From contig NZ_LFTY01000002.1 of assembly GCF_001078595.1 (NCBI RefSeq), positions 2,971,773-3,035,772 on the forward strand: a stretch of DNA of 64,000 nt. The letters are read 5' to 3'. The notes beneath the pieces are model-generated. The model did no database searches and was not told the DNA's origin. It saw nothing but the letters and a program-made list of their open reading frames with translations. Every line of letters begins with the position of its first letter. Position 1 is the stretch's first letter. Made by a program: the position numbers and the translations under genes. This DNA comes from Candidatus Rhodobacter oscarellae (lineage in GTDB: Bacteria; Pseudomonadota; Alphaproteobacteria; Rhodobacterales; Rhodobacteraceae). This document shows, piece after piece, positions 63,457-64,000 of this stretch.

Positions 63457-64000
63457 CACACCTGTCGGGCCGCGTCGCATTGGCGTTTGAGATCCTCTAT
63501 CACGGTGTCGGTGGGGACCGGCAGGTCGTCTAGGACGCGCGCCGCTAGTCCTGCCAGGGCCGGGTGTCGCAAGTTGCTCTCAACATATCGCCATACGCGT
63601 GGAAGAAAATCCAAATATCGCGGCTTGCCGTGCAGCAGGGCTAGGCGCGTGAAAACGCCCAGGATTCGAAGGTTCCGCTGCACGCCGACCGCCGCGAAGG
63701 CGGTGCGCACGGTGTCCTTGTCCCGATTGGTCCCGGTTGCGAAGCGGTCCAGCATCGCCTCGATGACCGCGCGCGAGACGTCGCGCCGCGCATCCAAAAG
63801 CAGCGACGCCAGGTCATAGGCGACCGGACCACACACGGCGTCCTGAAAATCCAGCAGTCCTACGCGCGCATTGCCGGTCCGATCCGGGAGCCAGATCAAG
63901 TTCTCGGCGTGATAGTCGCGCAGCGCGAAGATCCCGTTCGGTAGATCCTGAAAAACCGCCTTCACCTCACCACTTGCGGCACTTAGCAAGCCGCCGGGCG
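63456..64000 (-). CDS. amgK: Aminoglycoside-phosphotransferase-like kinase, AmgK type (partial)
   Basis: C-terminal 181 residues; the N-terminus is beyond the window. The kinase core motifs are FALRDYHAENLIWLPD (catalytic Asp and Asn) and GLLDFQDAVCGPVAYDLASLLLDARRD (metal-binding Asp). AmgK phosphorylates the anomeric position of MurNAc and GlcNAc in peptidoglycan recycling, and MurU, encoded with a 1-bp TGATG overlap downstream, uses the product. Assignment is from context and APH-fold similarity. Confidence 0.85.
   Translation of the reverse strand, partial: PGGLLSAASGEVKAVFQDLPNGIFALRDYHAENLIWLPDRTGNARVGLLDFQDAVCGPVAYDLASLLLDARRDVSRAVIEAMLDRFATGTNRDKDTVRTAFAAVGVQRNLRILGVFTRLALLHGKPRYLDFLPRVWRYVESNLRHPALAGLAARVLDDLPVPTDTVIEDLKRQCDAARQV

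Overview
The window is GC-rich alphaproteobacterial chromosome, most likely from a marine member of the Rhodobacteraceae (Roseobacter group). Three things point there: the gene order hslU–hslV, addA–addB–murU–amgK, maf–aroE–coaE–dnaQ–secB and rho–mnmE–mnmG–rsmG–parA–parB; two perfect parS sites; and the family identities of the proteins. It looks like vertically inherited core genome. I see no phage, transposon, integron, CRISPR array, rRNA or tRNA gene.

Layout. 1–4.5 kb: a leftward operon for an oligopeptide/dipeptide-type ABC importer (permease, permease with an extra membrane N-terminus, fused double ATPase, and a Tat-exported solute-binding protein cut by the window edge). 4.7–12.5 kb: housekeeping and small-molecule enzymes (proline iminopeptidase, UbiG, an AAC(3)-type acetyltransferase, GNAT, MarR, a nitrilase-family amidase, glutaredoxin, ComF, a methyltransferase-like protein, ferrochelatase). 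12.6–15.7 kb: envelope genes (a small exported protein, two L,D-transpeptidases flanking a CAP-domain lipoprotein, a NaChBac-type sodium channel). 15.7–24.1 kb: a leftward block with an RNA m5U methyltransferase, a P-loop kinase, two ABC exporters behind a structured leader, CCA-adding enzyme, NudL and Hsp33. 24.1–35.1 kb: a NUDIX hydrolase, a response-regulator/SpoIIE phosphatase facing an Hpt protein, ArgG, GNAT, a sulfotransferase-like protein, MsrA, MutS, GrpE–HrcA and RNase PH. 35.1–47.9 kb: the replication-origin neighbourhood: RdgB, HemW, ParB, ParA, RsmG, MnmG, MnmE, Rho and HemJ on the left, then a 400-bp AT-rich DnaA-box region (probable oriC), then Maf, AroE, CoaE, DnaQ and SecB on the right. 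47.9–64 kb: FxsA, a Tim44-domain protein, MltA, an Smr protein, an MFS transporter, HslU / membrane protein / HslV, a glycan-synthesis-like protein, TrxA, AddA, AddB and the MurU–AmgK cell-wall recycling pair (AmgK cut by the edge).

Most genes lie in tight operons with 4–8 bp ATGA/GTGA/TGATG overlaps, so translational coupling is pervasive. The least routine signals are regulatory. The ABC-exporter pair has a 10-codon upstream ORF with a strong Shine-Dalgarno, directly followed by a terminator-like hairpin; this is a candidate leader-peptide attenuator. A GGGTGGG/CCCACCC structured 3' element occurs in two unlinked places. There is a predicted oriC with a CtrA-type site, two parS sites embedded in rsmG and mnmG codons, and a membrane-protein gene wedged between hslV and hslU. 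No convincing wholly new multi-gene system is visible.
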